Source: Halioglobus sp. (GTDB lineage Bacteria; Pseudomonadota; Gammaproteobacteria; Pseudomonadales; Halieaceae). From it: a stretch of 38,888 nucleotides of DNA. The translations under genes were made by a program, and so were the position numbers. This document shows positions 8,279-16,588 of the stretch, piece by piece. The stretch lies in contig JAGRIH010000042.1 of assembly GCA_020443345.1 (NCBI GenBank), positions 1-38,888 of the forward strand, given 5' to 3'. The notes beneath the pieces were generated by a model. The model made no database searches. It was not told where the DNA came from and worked only from the letters and a program-made list of their open reading frames with translations. Positions within the stretch are counted from its first letter, which is position 1; each line of letters opens with the position of its first letter.

Positions 8279-8441
8279 GAGCCTGTCGGACTTAGGGGTT
8301 CGTCGCGAGGTGAGTGGAAAATCGAGGATAGTTTTTCGCGTATTTGAGGCGCATAGTGGTGCCTATGTAACGAAAATACGCGGAAAAATAGACCGATTTC
8401 CCGCCGCCGCAGTAGAATCATCCTGAGTCCGACAGGCTCCT
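8277..8441. repeat. Foldback (MITE-like) repeat, complete copy 2 (165 bp)
   Basis: The terminal inverted repeats are AGGAGCCTGTCGGACTTAGG at 8277-8296 and its mirror at 8422-8441, with one mismatch. The interior is also self-complementary: TTTTTCGCGTATTT pairs with AAAATACGCGGAAAAA, and the CATAG/CTATG blocks sit near the centre. Copy 1 (1-159) is the same element in inverted orientation, about 97% identical, with the same deduced length. No clear target-site duplication is visible. The element fills nearly the whole gap between two convergent genes. Such palindromes can also act as bidirectional transcript ends. Confidence 0.88.
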
Positions 8442-8449
8442 GGGTGCCG

Positions 8450-8842
8450 TCAGTTTGCCGCCGGCTCGATGCGGATATAGGCGCGGCGCTGCATCCGGCC
8501 GGAAAAGTGGGCAAACACGTCGCCAATGGCCATTTGCCAGCCGTACTTGCGGCGCAGTGCCCGCAGCGCCAGCGCGCAGTCGGCCGGCTCATCCAGCACG
8601 TAGGCCCGGGTGTCCAGCCACGGTCCGGTAACGGTGCCGCGCGCGGTGCAGGCGGCAATGCGCGATTCGGCGAAATTGCGCAGCCGCTTAACCTTGCCTG
8701 CGGCGCCGGCCGAAAACACGTAGTAACCGCCCCCGTGCTTGGCGAACCAGACCGGCGTGGCGACAAACTCGCCGGATTTCCGGCGCGTGGCGAAGCTGAT
8801 GTAGTTGCCGCGTTGCAGAAATCCCAGTTCTTCGGGGCTCAT
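8450..8842 (-). CDS. PPOX-class flavin/F420-type oxidoreductase, Rv2061-like
   Basis: A 130-residue split beta-barrel protein of the pyridoxamine-phosphate-oxidase-like superfamily. By eye it is closest to the Rv2061 subgroup: YISFATRRKSGEFVATPVWF, YYVFSAGAAGKVKRLRNF, IAACTARGTVTGPW and ALRRKYGWQM. Members bind FMN or the deazaflavin F420 and reduce or bind small molecules; the cofactor cannot be told from sequence here. The start at 8842 was chosen because homology begins there. The frame stays open to 9169, but that part overlaps the divergent SYLF gene and looks non-coding. It ends 9 bases from foldback repeat copy 2. Confidence 0.75.
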   Translation of the reverse strand: MSPEELGFLQRGNYISFATRRKSGEFVATPVWFAKHGGGYYVFSAGAAGKVKRLRNFAESRIAACTARGTVTGPWLDTRAYVLDEPADCALALRALRRKYGWQMAIGDVFAHFSGRMQRRAYIRIEPAAN

Positions 8843-9023
8843 GGGGAAACCTGGGTGCCCGATGGCACGGTCAAGGGAGGGGTCCGCTATGCCAGCGGCG
8901 ACCCTCGCGGATCGCAGGGTAATTGCCACTTTTTCAAAGTGCAAAGTAGCACACAGGCGTCGAATCGGGTATAGAGTGACGGGAACGTCTCGGACCACAG
9001 CCACACCAGCACGGGGGATCAGC

Positions 9024-9596
9024 ATGCCACAGGACAGGTTTTCCGGCGGGTCGCAGCGCTGGCGAGCGCTGCTCGCCGCGGCGCTCGCCGCCGCCCTGGT
9101 ACTGCCCGCGATGGCGCGCGCGGACAGCAGGGAAACGATCGACGCCAATACCCGGCAGGCGCTGCTCAAGCTGCGCGGTTACGCCGCCGGCGTGGACCGG
9201 CTGCTGCAGCGGGCCGCCGGGGTGCTGGTGTTTCCGGACATTGTGAACATGGCGTTTGGCGAGGGCGGTCAGTTCGGCGAGGGCGCGCTGCTGATCGACG
9301 ATGAGACGGTGGCCTACTACGCCACCGCGGGCTCTTCCTTCGGACTGCAACCGGGCCACGGGTTGCAGAGCCAGGTGATGCTGTTCATGACCGAGCAGGC
9401 CCTGCGCGACTTTCGCGGCAGCCGGGGCTGGAAAATCGGTGTGGACGGCGACGTCGCATTGGCCACCCTCGGGGACGGCGGACGCATCGATACCGACGCC
9501 GCCCGCACGCCGGTGGTGGGCTTCATTCTCTCGGACACCGGCCTGCTGTACAACCTGAGCCTCGAAGGCAGTAACATTACCCGCATAGCGCGCTGA
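9024..9596 (+). CDS. SYLF (Ysc84/DUF500) domain secreted protein
   Basis: The 190-residue product has a Sec signal peptide (hydrophobic stretch about residues 15-31, cleavage near ARA-D) and a SYLF domain. Typical features are the N-terminal helix with YAAGVDRLLQRAAGVLVFPDI and glycine-rich strands such as FGEGALLIDD. SYLF domains bind phospholipids in eukaryotes; in bacteria they are periplasmic or lipid-associated with no fixed role. ATG 9024 follows GGGGGA at normal spacing. The gene is 54 bases upstream of asnS on the same strand. I see no terminator between them, so they may be cotranscribed. Confidence 0.8.
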   Translation: MPQDRFSGGSQRWRALLAAALAAALVLPAMARADSRETIDANTRQALLKLRGYAAGVDRLLQRAAGVLVFPDIVNMAFGEGGQFGEGALLIDDETVAYYATAGSSFGLQPGHGLQSQVMLFMTEQALRDFRGSRGWKIGVDGDVALATLGDGGRIDTDAARTPVVGFILSDTGLLYNLSLEGSNITRIAR

Positions 9597-9650
9597 AGGG
9601 CGAGGCGCAGCGGTAAGCCAACGGTTTGGAATATGTCCAGTAGGTCGAAT

Positions 9651-11048
<1,398 letters not shown>

Positions 11049-11096
11049 CCGTCGCGCCGCGACACATCCCGCGTGGCGGACCAACGGACGGGCGCA

Positions 11097-13082
11097 TCAA
11101 CTTTCGCGTGCGGGCTGGTCCGCGGGCGGTTTCAGACCGCACTCGGCCACCGGTGTGAACAGCGCCTGGTGCTGGTTCTGCGTATCCACGCCGGTAAAGG
11201 CCAGTGACACCGGCTGCTCCAGTTGAAAGCGGCGCGTGGTGCTGGTGAGGCTCGCAGTCCACTTGTCGTAGCTGAACTTTTCGGGGTCTTTGCGCAGATC
11301 GACAAAGCCCTCCAGCCCGTTGTCTTCCAGGCGCACGGTGAAACCGCTGCTGTTGATGTGAATGATCCTGGCCGCAAAGCGCATGTCGCCACCACTGGTG
11401 AGCCGGCGCAGGTAGTTGCCGGCCAGCCAGCGCTCGGCCTCGCGCGTGGCGCCGCGGGTGCTGGCCAGGCGTTGCGAGAGCCCGTCCAGCACCTGCTGGG
11501 TGACCTGTTGCCCGCCCTCGCCGCGCAGGACCGACTTGATCTGCAGGTGCACCAGAAAGTCCAGGTATTTGCGCAGCGGCGAGGTGCAGTTGGTGTAGGC
11601 CGGCAGCGCCATGCCCATGTGTAAGCCGGGCTGCGCGCTCAGTTGTGCCCGGGTCAGCAGGCGGTTGACCATGCCGCGTAGCGGTAGCGCCCGTCCGGGT
11701 GCCGCCAGGCCGCGCATGATATTGCGGTAGCCGGCGATGGTGGTGGGGTCTTCACCGGCCAGTTCCGGCGCGTGCTTCGACAGGAACTTGCGCGTCTCCT
11801 CCAGGCGCTCGACGCGAAAGCCGCGATGTACCACAAAGGGGCCGCTGGCCCGGTGCTGCAGCAGAAAATGCGCGGCGCAGCGGTTGGCCGCGACCATGCA
11901 TTCCTCCACCAGTTTCTGGGACAGCAGTTTCTCGAAGGGTTCGATGGTCTCGATCTGCTTTTGGTCGTTGAGAATCCAGCGGTACTCGCGCCGCTCCTCC
12001 ATCAGCAGTCCGCGTTCCTCGCGGTTCGCGCGCAGCGCGCGGTATACCTGGTACAGGGCCTCCAGCGGTGTGGCGTGGCTCATCAGTTCGTCGTACTGGC
12101 CGTTGAGGTAGCGATCCACCGCGAAGTAGGACAGCTTGGCGCGCGAGCGCACGGTGGCCTCGATAAATTCGAAATCACCCAGTTCGCCGCTGTCGCTGAC
12201 CGCGAGCTTGCACACCAGGGCCGGTCGGTCGCGGCCCTCGGACAGGGCGCAGGTGTCCTGCGACAGTTCCTCGGGCAGCATGGGCAGCACGTCGCCGTGA
12301 AAGTAGACGGAGGTGCCGCGCGCCGCCACGTCGCGGTGTAAGTCGGAGTCGCCCTGGATGTACACTGTGGGATCGGCAATGGCGACGAACAGGGTCCAGC
12401 CGTCGTCGCTGATCTCGGCGTACAGCGCATCATCGATGTCCTGGGTTTTGGCGGTATCGATCGACACGAACTCCAGGTCGGTGAGGTCGCGGCGCTTGTC
12501 GATCTCCAGCGGTTTGCACTCGGCCAGGCACTGCGCCAGCTCTTTTTTGCCGGCGCCGCTCCACTCCAAGCCCAGCCGGTACTTGGCCATGCTGTACAGG
12601 TTCTCGATCCCGGGTGTGTCATCGCTGCCGATGATCGACAGGATCTTGGCCTGGGGTCTGCCGTCGCGGATGGGGTGGCGCAGGATGGCCCCGCGCACGT
12701 ACTGGCCCTCCTGCACGCCGTTGCGCGCGTGCGGCGGGATGAACAGCCAGCGCTTGAGCTGCGGCAGGTCCGGCTCGACGAACAGGGCCTTGCCCTTGCG
12801 CACGCAGCGGCCGGTAAAATCCCCCAGCGGGCTGTCCAGCAGTTTTTCAATATCCGCGATGGGCTTGTTGTCTTTGGTGGGGCGTATGCAGACGCGAACC
12901 CGGTCGTCGGGAAAGGCCTTGAGCATCTCGTCGGGGGGAATGAAGATCTCGCGGCCGTCGTCCAGCACGGCAAAGCCGTAGCGGGCCTGGGTGCCCTTGA
13001 CCACCGCCTCGGCGCGCTCTTTTTCCGCCTCCATTTGCGATTTGAGGCCTTTGAGTTGGGACAGGGCTTGGCGATCGAGCAT
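11097..13082 (-). CDS. rnb: Exoribonuclease II (RNase II/R family)
   Basis: The 661-residue protein is a processive 3'-5' exoribonuclease. Cold-shock-like RNA-binding domains come first, then the RNB catalytic domain with FVSIDTAKTQDIDDALYAEI, which carries the metal-binding aspartates. Later come YFHGDVLPMLPEELS and NCTSPLRKYLDFLVHLQI, and a C-terminal S1-type domain. Its length is close to E. coli RNase II (644) and well short of RNase R (about 800), so rnb is the better name. The start at 13082 (ATG) has a weak ribosome binding site. Confidence 0.88.
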   Translation of the reverse strand: MLDRQALSQLKGLKSQMEAEKERAEAVVKGTQARYGFAVLDDGREIFIPPDEMLKAFPDDRVRVCIRPTKDNKPIADIEKLLDSPLGDFTGRCVRKGKALFVEPDLPQLKRWLFIPPHARNGVQEGQYVRGAILRHPIRDGRPQAKILSIIGSDDTPGIENLYSMAKYRLGLEWSGAGKKELAQCLAECKPLEIDKRRDLTDLEFVSIDTAKTQDIDDALYAEISDDGWTLFVAIADPTVYIQGDSDLHRDVAARGTSVYFHGDVLPMLPEELSQDTCALSEGRDRPALVCKLAVSDSGELGDFEFIEATVRSRAKLSYFAVDRYLNGQYDELMSHATPLEALYQVYRALRANREERGLLMEERREYRWILNDQKQIETIEPFEKLLSQKLVEECMVAANRCAAHFLLQHRASGPFVVHRGFRVERLEETRKFLSKHAPELAGEDPTTIAGYRNIMRGLAAPGRALPLRGMVNRLLTRAQLSAQPGLHMGMALPAYTNCTSPLRKYLDFLVHLQIKSVLRGEGGQQVTQQVLDGLSQRLASTRGATREAERWLAGNYLRRLTSGGDMRFAARIIHINSSGFTVRLEDNGLEGFVDLRKDPEKFSYDKWTASLTSTTRRFQLEQPVSLAFTGVDTQNQHQALFTPVAECGLKPPADQPARES

Positions 13083-13218
13083 GAAGCGGGCAACTTATCC
13101 AGGCTGACACAGTAAACGCGCTATCGTAGCCCAATTCCTCCCGCCTGTCAGTGCGTTATCGCCGAACCGGCAAAAGCACACAGATGCTTGATTATGCGCA
13201 TGACAGTGCGCAAAATTG

Positions 13219-13242
13219 CAGTGTCTTGTATTGATGACACTG
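13219..13242. promoter_or_regulatory. Inverted repeat overlapping the start of the CcdA-CcdB chimera
   Basis: CAGTGTC at 13219-13225 and GACACTG at 13236-13242 form a perfect 7-bp dyad with a 10-base spacer. It ends 3 bases before the chosen ATG. Just upstream, TGCGCA occurs twice (about 13195-13212). Type II antitoxins of the CcdA type bind such dyads to repress their own operon. That this one is an operator is inference. Confidence 0.45.
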
Positions 13243-13245
13243 GCC

Positions 13246-13584
13246 ATGGAAGCGTCATTTGATCAACAGGCACCAAAAAAGCCTACAAATCTAAGCCTGA
13301 ATACCGATCTGCTTAAAAAATGTCGAGCTCTGAACATCAACCTCTCGGTTACACTTGAACAGGCTCTGAACGACAAACTGGCGGAAACCGCCGCTCATAA
13401 ATTCGACAATGAAAAGCTGGACAAGCTCACCCCAATGATTGAATACGCGGGAGAAAAGCTACTGGTGCTAACACCACAAGTTGCTACGGTTCCTGCGCAG
13501 CTACTGAAAAAACCCGCCGGCTCACTGCAGCAGTTTAGAGACGAAATTATCGCGGCGATGGATTTTGCTGTTACCGGTCTCTAA
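13246..13584 (+). CDS. CcdA-CcdB chimera: antitoxin DNA-binding half joined to toxin C-terminal half
   Basis: The 112-residue product reads as two family fragments. Residues about 12-46 (PTNLSLNTDLLKKCRALN and INLSVTLEQALNDKLAE) match the ribbon-helix-helix DNA-binding part of CcdA. Residues about 50-112 (KLDKLTPMIEYAGEKLLVLT, TVPAQLLKKPAGSL, RDEIIAAMDFAVTGL) match the C-terminal half of CcdB, ending at the position of its gyrase-contacting tail (WGI in F plasmid, TGL here). The toxin-binding tail of CcdA and the N-terminal half of CcdB are missing, as expected if an internal deletion fused a ccdAB operon in frame. The gene is visibly richer in A+T than its neighbours. ATG 13246 was chosen; ATG 13234 is possible. 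It may be a remnant or a repurposed repressor. Confidence 0.7.
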   Translation: MEASFDQQAPKKPTNLSLNTDLLKKCRALNINLSVTLEQALNDKLAETAAHKFDNEKLDKLTPMIEYAGEKLLVLTPQVATVPAQLLKKPAGSLQQFRDEIIAAMDFAVTGL

Positions 13585-13948
13585 CCGCTTGACCACTTGC
13601 AAGTCATCAGCCGGCCCGCTGCCCCAATTTTCCCCCACCCACACCTGCACCATCAGCGTGTCGAGACACTGCTCACATCAGCCAAATCCGTTCCGGTTTT
13701 ATTATTGACAGTCCGATAACGCGGGTTTGATAATTGAGGCCACGCGACAGTACAGAACCCGCCGGGAAGCGCCATTTGAAAACCTTCCGGACGCTGGTCA
13801 GACAGGGCATCGTCGTTTGCCACGCGTCTTACAACGAGCGCTCGCGCGCTGCGCACGGGGCCCCCGGTCCCAGGCCGAATACGCCTCGCCCCCACCGTTG
13901 CAGATACGCCCCGCTGTCTTCCCAAGACCTGCCAATGAGGATTCCCCC
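13585..13948. other. 364-base region without a gene, upstream of phoH
   Basis: I see no credible coding frame here. The first part, after the chimera, has no terminator-like hairpin. A good promoter lies at 13705-13734, leaving a leader of roughly 200 bases before the phoH start codon. An open frame continuous with phoH runs back to 13727, but its composition and lack of family similarity argue against translation. Confidence 0.6.
13705..13734 (+). promoter_or_regulatory. Sigma-70 promoter for phoH
   Basis: A perfect -35 hexamer TTGACA (13705-13710) is followed after 18 bases by GATAAT (13729-13734, 5 of 6 to consensus). Transcription would start near 13741, giving a leader of about 205 bases before the ATG at 13949. 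Confidence 0.6.
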
Positions 13949-15385
13949 ATGGATTCAGGCTCTGCCCTGCGCGTAGAAAAAACCACCCTGCAAGCACTCA
14001 CCACGAAAACCTATGTGCTGGACACCAATGTCCTGCTCCACGACCCCATGGCCGTCACGGCCTTCAAGCAACACCATGTCATTATCCCCATGACGGTACT
14101 GGAAGAGCTGGATCACATCAAGGACCGGCGCGACAAGACGGTGAGCCGCGAGGCGCGCATCGCCATTCAAATGATCGACAAGGTGGTGGATGCGGCATCG
14201 CCCCAGGCGATCCAGGCCGGCGTGGAGGTGCCCGGGTCCACCGCGGAGGGGCCATCGGGCACACTGGCGATCTACCCGGACCAGCTGCTGTCCGGCGATT
14301 CGCACGTGCCCTACCTCGATGTCACCCAGGACCAGGTCAACGACAACCGCATCATCAATGTGGCCCTGCGCCTGCAGGCGGAACAGCCCGAGCGCTTCGT
14401 CTGCCTGGTGACCAAGGACATCAACATGCGGATCAAGGCCAAGGGCTCCGGCCTGGTGCATGTGGAGGACTACCGCCGCGACCGGGTGCTGGATGACATC
14501 GACCTGCTGGCTCGAGGTTACGAGCATATCCAGGGGGATTTCTGGTCGACGATCAGCGAGGTCGACACCCTGCGCGAGGGGGACTGCACCCTGCACCGCA
14601 TCCCGCGCCAGTCGCTGCCCCAGGCCTACCCCAACATGTTCGTCTATGACGACGGGGCCTTTATGGCCTTCGTCAAGCGCGTGGACGACCAGTTCGTGTA
14701 CCTGCGCTGCGACAGCCGCGACAACCTCATGCACCGGCGCTTCTGGGGGCTGGCGCCGCGCAACCTGGAGCAGGCCATGGCCATGTCGCTGCTGGACGAC
14801 GGCGGGGTGGACATGACCGTGATGACCGGCCCGGCCGGCTCCGGCAAGACGCTGCTGGCGCTGGCCTACGGCCTGCACGCCATCCTGGAACAGAAGAAGT
14901 ACAGCAAGTTGATCGTGGCCCGCTCCACGCCGCCGATCGCCGAGGAAATCGGCTTCCTGCCGGGCACCGAGGAGGAAAAAATGGCACCGTGGCTGGCGGC
15001 CTTCGACGACAACCTGGAAATCCTGCACAGCGCGGACGAGTCCTGCCACGGCAGTATCGACTACGTGAAGGAGCGGGCCAACATCCAGTTCAAGTCGCTC
15101 AATTTCATGCGCGGGCGCTCCTTCAACAACGCCTACATCATTATCGACGAGGCCCAGGGCCTCACTCAGTTCCAGCTCAAGTCGGTGATCAGCCGTGTGG
15201 GCGCGGATTCCAAAATCGTGGTGCTGGGCAACCTGGCGCAGATCGACAACAAGTACATCTCGCCCCTGACCTCCGGGTTGACCTATCTGGTGGAAAAGAG
15301 CAAACCCTATCCCCACGCCGGCATCATGCACGTCAACGGCATCGTCCGCTCGCGCCTGGCGGCTTTTGCGGAGGAAAATTTATAG
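13949..15385 (+). CDS. PIN-domain plus PhoH-like ATPase (PhoH2 type)
   Basis: The 478-residue protein joins an N-terminal PIN ribonuclease domain to a PhoH helicase-like ATPase. The PIN part shows YVLDTNVLLHDP with D25, the conserved E in VLEELD near residue 53, and D157 in LVTKDINMR. The ATPase shows Walker A GPAGSGKT at residues 294-301, Walker B AYIIIDEAQ and IVVLGNLAQID. PhoH2 proteins studied in other bacteria unwind and cut RNA. ATG 13949 has GAGG eight bases upstream and fits the family start. No VapB-like antitoxin gene lies directly upstream, in contrast to mycobacterial phoH2. Confidence 0.9.
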   Translation: MDSGSALRVEKTTLQALTTKTYVLDTNVLLHDPMAVTAFKQHHVIIPMTVLEELDHIKDRRDKTVSREARIAIQMIDKVVDAASPQAIQAGVEVPGSTAEGPSGTLAIYPDQLLSGDSHVPYLDVTQDQVNDNRIINVALRLQAEQPERFVCLVTKDINMRIKAKGSGLVHVEDYRRDRVLDDIDLLARGYEHIQGDFWSTISEVDTLREGDCTLHRIPRQSLPQAYPNMFVYDDGAFMAFVKRVDDQFVYLRCDSRDNLMHRRFWGLAPRNLEQAMAMSLLDDGGVDMTVMTGPAGSGKTLLALAYGLHAILEQKKYSKLIVARSTPPIAEEIGFLPGTEEEKMAPWLAAFDDNLEILHSADESCHGSIDYVKERANIQFKSLNFMRGRSFNNAYIIIDEAQGLTQFQLKSVISRVGADSKIVVLGNLAQIDNKYISPLTSGLTYLVEKSKPYPHAGIMHVNGIVRSRLAAFAEENL

Positions 15386-15449
15386 GCGGCCTGCAAGCCC
15401 TGCCAACTGCCGAGCTGTCTTCATCCGCAGGCGGTACTGAGCCGCGCAT

Positions 15450-15494
15450 AAGAGCTTGTCGGATCTAGGGTGCTTCTGCTGCTGCGGCGGCGGA
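15450..15494. repeat. Decayed end of the foldback repeat (third instance)
   Basis: Positions 15450-15469 match the 20-base terminal repeat at 16 positions (AAGAGCTTGTCGGATCTAGG). The similarity continues inward: GTGCTTCTGCTGCTGCGGCGGCGG corresponds to the ATGATTCT.ACTGCGGCGGCGG stretch of copy 1, with a 3-base insertion. The rest of the element is missing. The fragment lies in the same orientation as copy 1 and overlaps the 3' end of the adjacent minus-strand gene. Confidence 0.55.
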
Positions 15495-16523
15495 CGCCTC
15501 TTGCGACTCGCTTTCCTGCGCATCCACATGGCGCAGATCCCGCTGCAGCGCGATCTCCAGGCGCATCACGATATTCCACACGCCGTCGCGGTCGTCATCC
15601 ACATGGCGCTTGCGCCAGTTGTAGGAGGGCTCCAGTTCCAGGTACAGGTATTTGCGGTACACCTGGCGGCGAAACTGCACGCCCAGGCGGTAGTTTTTGG
15701 TGTAGGAGTGCGGGTCGGTCACGCCGTTGACGGACGTGAAATAGTTGACCACAAACTGCTTTTTCTTGGCCGGGTCGCGCAGGCGCTGGCGCAGTGACAG
15801 GCCGGAGCGCCATTCCGTGCCCTCGGTCTCCTCGCCGTAGACCAGGCGATTCCCCCAGCGCAGGAGCTTATCTTCGTCCAGCACGCGGTTGAGTTCCACC
15901 TCGCCGGTGGTGTAGAAGCCCTCGTCGTCCTCCCACTGCAGGCGCTGGGTGAAGCGGTAACTGGATTTTTCGGTCACGGGGCCCTGGTTGCGAAAGCGAA
16001 TCCCGGGGCGAAAACGCTTCAGGTTGAGCCCCAGGCTGAGGTCCAGGCGGGACTGGTTGCGCTCGGCCACGTTGTACTGCAGGGCCACGCGATCTTCCTG
16101 CTGTAGCTCTTCCTCGTTCAGTTGGTCGCCGTCCTCGCCGCTGAACACCAGGTTGAGGCGCCTGGAAATCCGCGGCAGTTGCAGTTTGCCGCGCAGGCGG
16201 ATGCGCGACTCCCAACTGTCCTTCTCGTCCCACTCGTTGCTGAAATCCAGGCGTAACAGAGACTCGGCGCTCTCGATATCGTAGTTGGGGTCGCCAAAAA
16301 AACCGTCCATCCACTCCGCCAGGGACTGCGCCTGATTGGTGGCATAGGAATGGGTGGTATCCACCCAGTTGATGGGCGGCTCTGCAGTATCATCGATGTC
16401 GGGCGCATCACCGCTGTGTGCTTCAGAGTCTGGCGTCGCGGTGTGCAGGCCGTCGGCAGACGGCGGCGCGCCCCAGGCGGCGGCGCTCAGGACGAGCAAC
16501 ACAGTGCTAAGCCAAATCTTCAC
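15465..16523 (-). CDS. Predicted outer-membrane beta-barrel protein of unknown function
   Basis: The 352-residue product begins with a clear signal peptide (cleavage near AWG-APP). After a low-complexity acidic linker it shows many alternating polar/apolar strands typical of outer-membrane barrels, such as SRLDLSLGLNLKRF, SYRFTQRLQWEDD and YLYLELEPSYNW. I recognise no named family. The C terminus is an alanine-rich tail (ASAAAAAEAP) rather than the usual terminal aromatic residue. That tail and the TAG stop lie within the decayed foldback repeat at 15450-15494, so the original end may have been replaced. The gene is divergent from psd across 65 bases. Confidence 0.65.
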   Translation of the reverse strand: MKIWLSTVLLVLSAAAWGAPPSADGLHTATPDSEAHSGDAPDIDDTAEPPINWVDTTHSYATNQAQSLAEWMDGFFGDPNYDIESAESLLRLDFSNEWDEKDSWESRIRLRGKLQLPRISRRLNLVFSGEDGDQLNEEELQQEDRVALQYNVAERNQSRLDLSLGLNLKRFRPGIRFRNQGPVTEKSSYRFTQRLQWEDDEGFYTTGEVELNRVLDEDKLLRWGNRLVYGEETEGTEWRSGLSLRQRLRDPAKKKQFVVNYFTSVNGVTDPHSYTKNYRLGVQFRRQVYRKYLYLELEPSYNWRKRHVDDDRDGVWNIVMRLEIALQRDLRHVDAQESESQEASAAAAAEAP

Positions 16524-16551
16524 AAGTCGCGGCCGCTTACCTTTTCTCTGC

Positions 16552-16580
16552 CTGACGGTACATCTATTAAACGATATACT
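16552..16580 (+). promoter_or_regulatory. Sigma-70 promoter for psd, very close to the start codon
   Basis: CTGACG (4 of 6) and TATACT (5 of 6) are separated by 17 bases. The -10 element ends 8 bases before the psd ATG at 16589, so the predicted transcription start is at or next to the start codon. Confidence 0.5.
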
Positions 16581-16588
16581 GATTCACT

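Noticed and set aside
13955-15331. A 458-codon minus-strand open frame opposite phoH
   Set aside because: Shadow of the PIN-PhoH gene; same composition artefact of GC-rich third positions.
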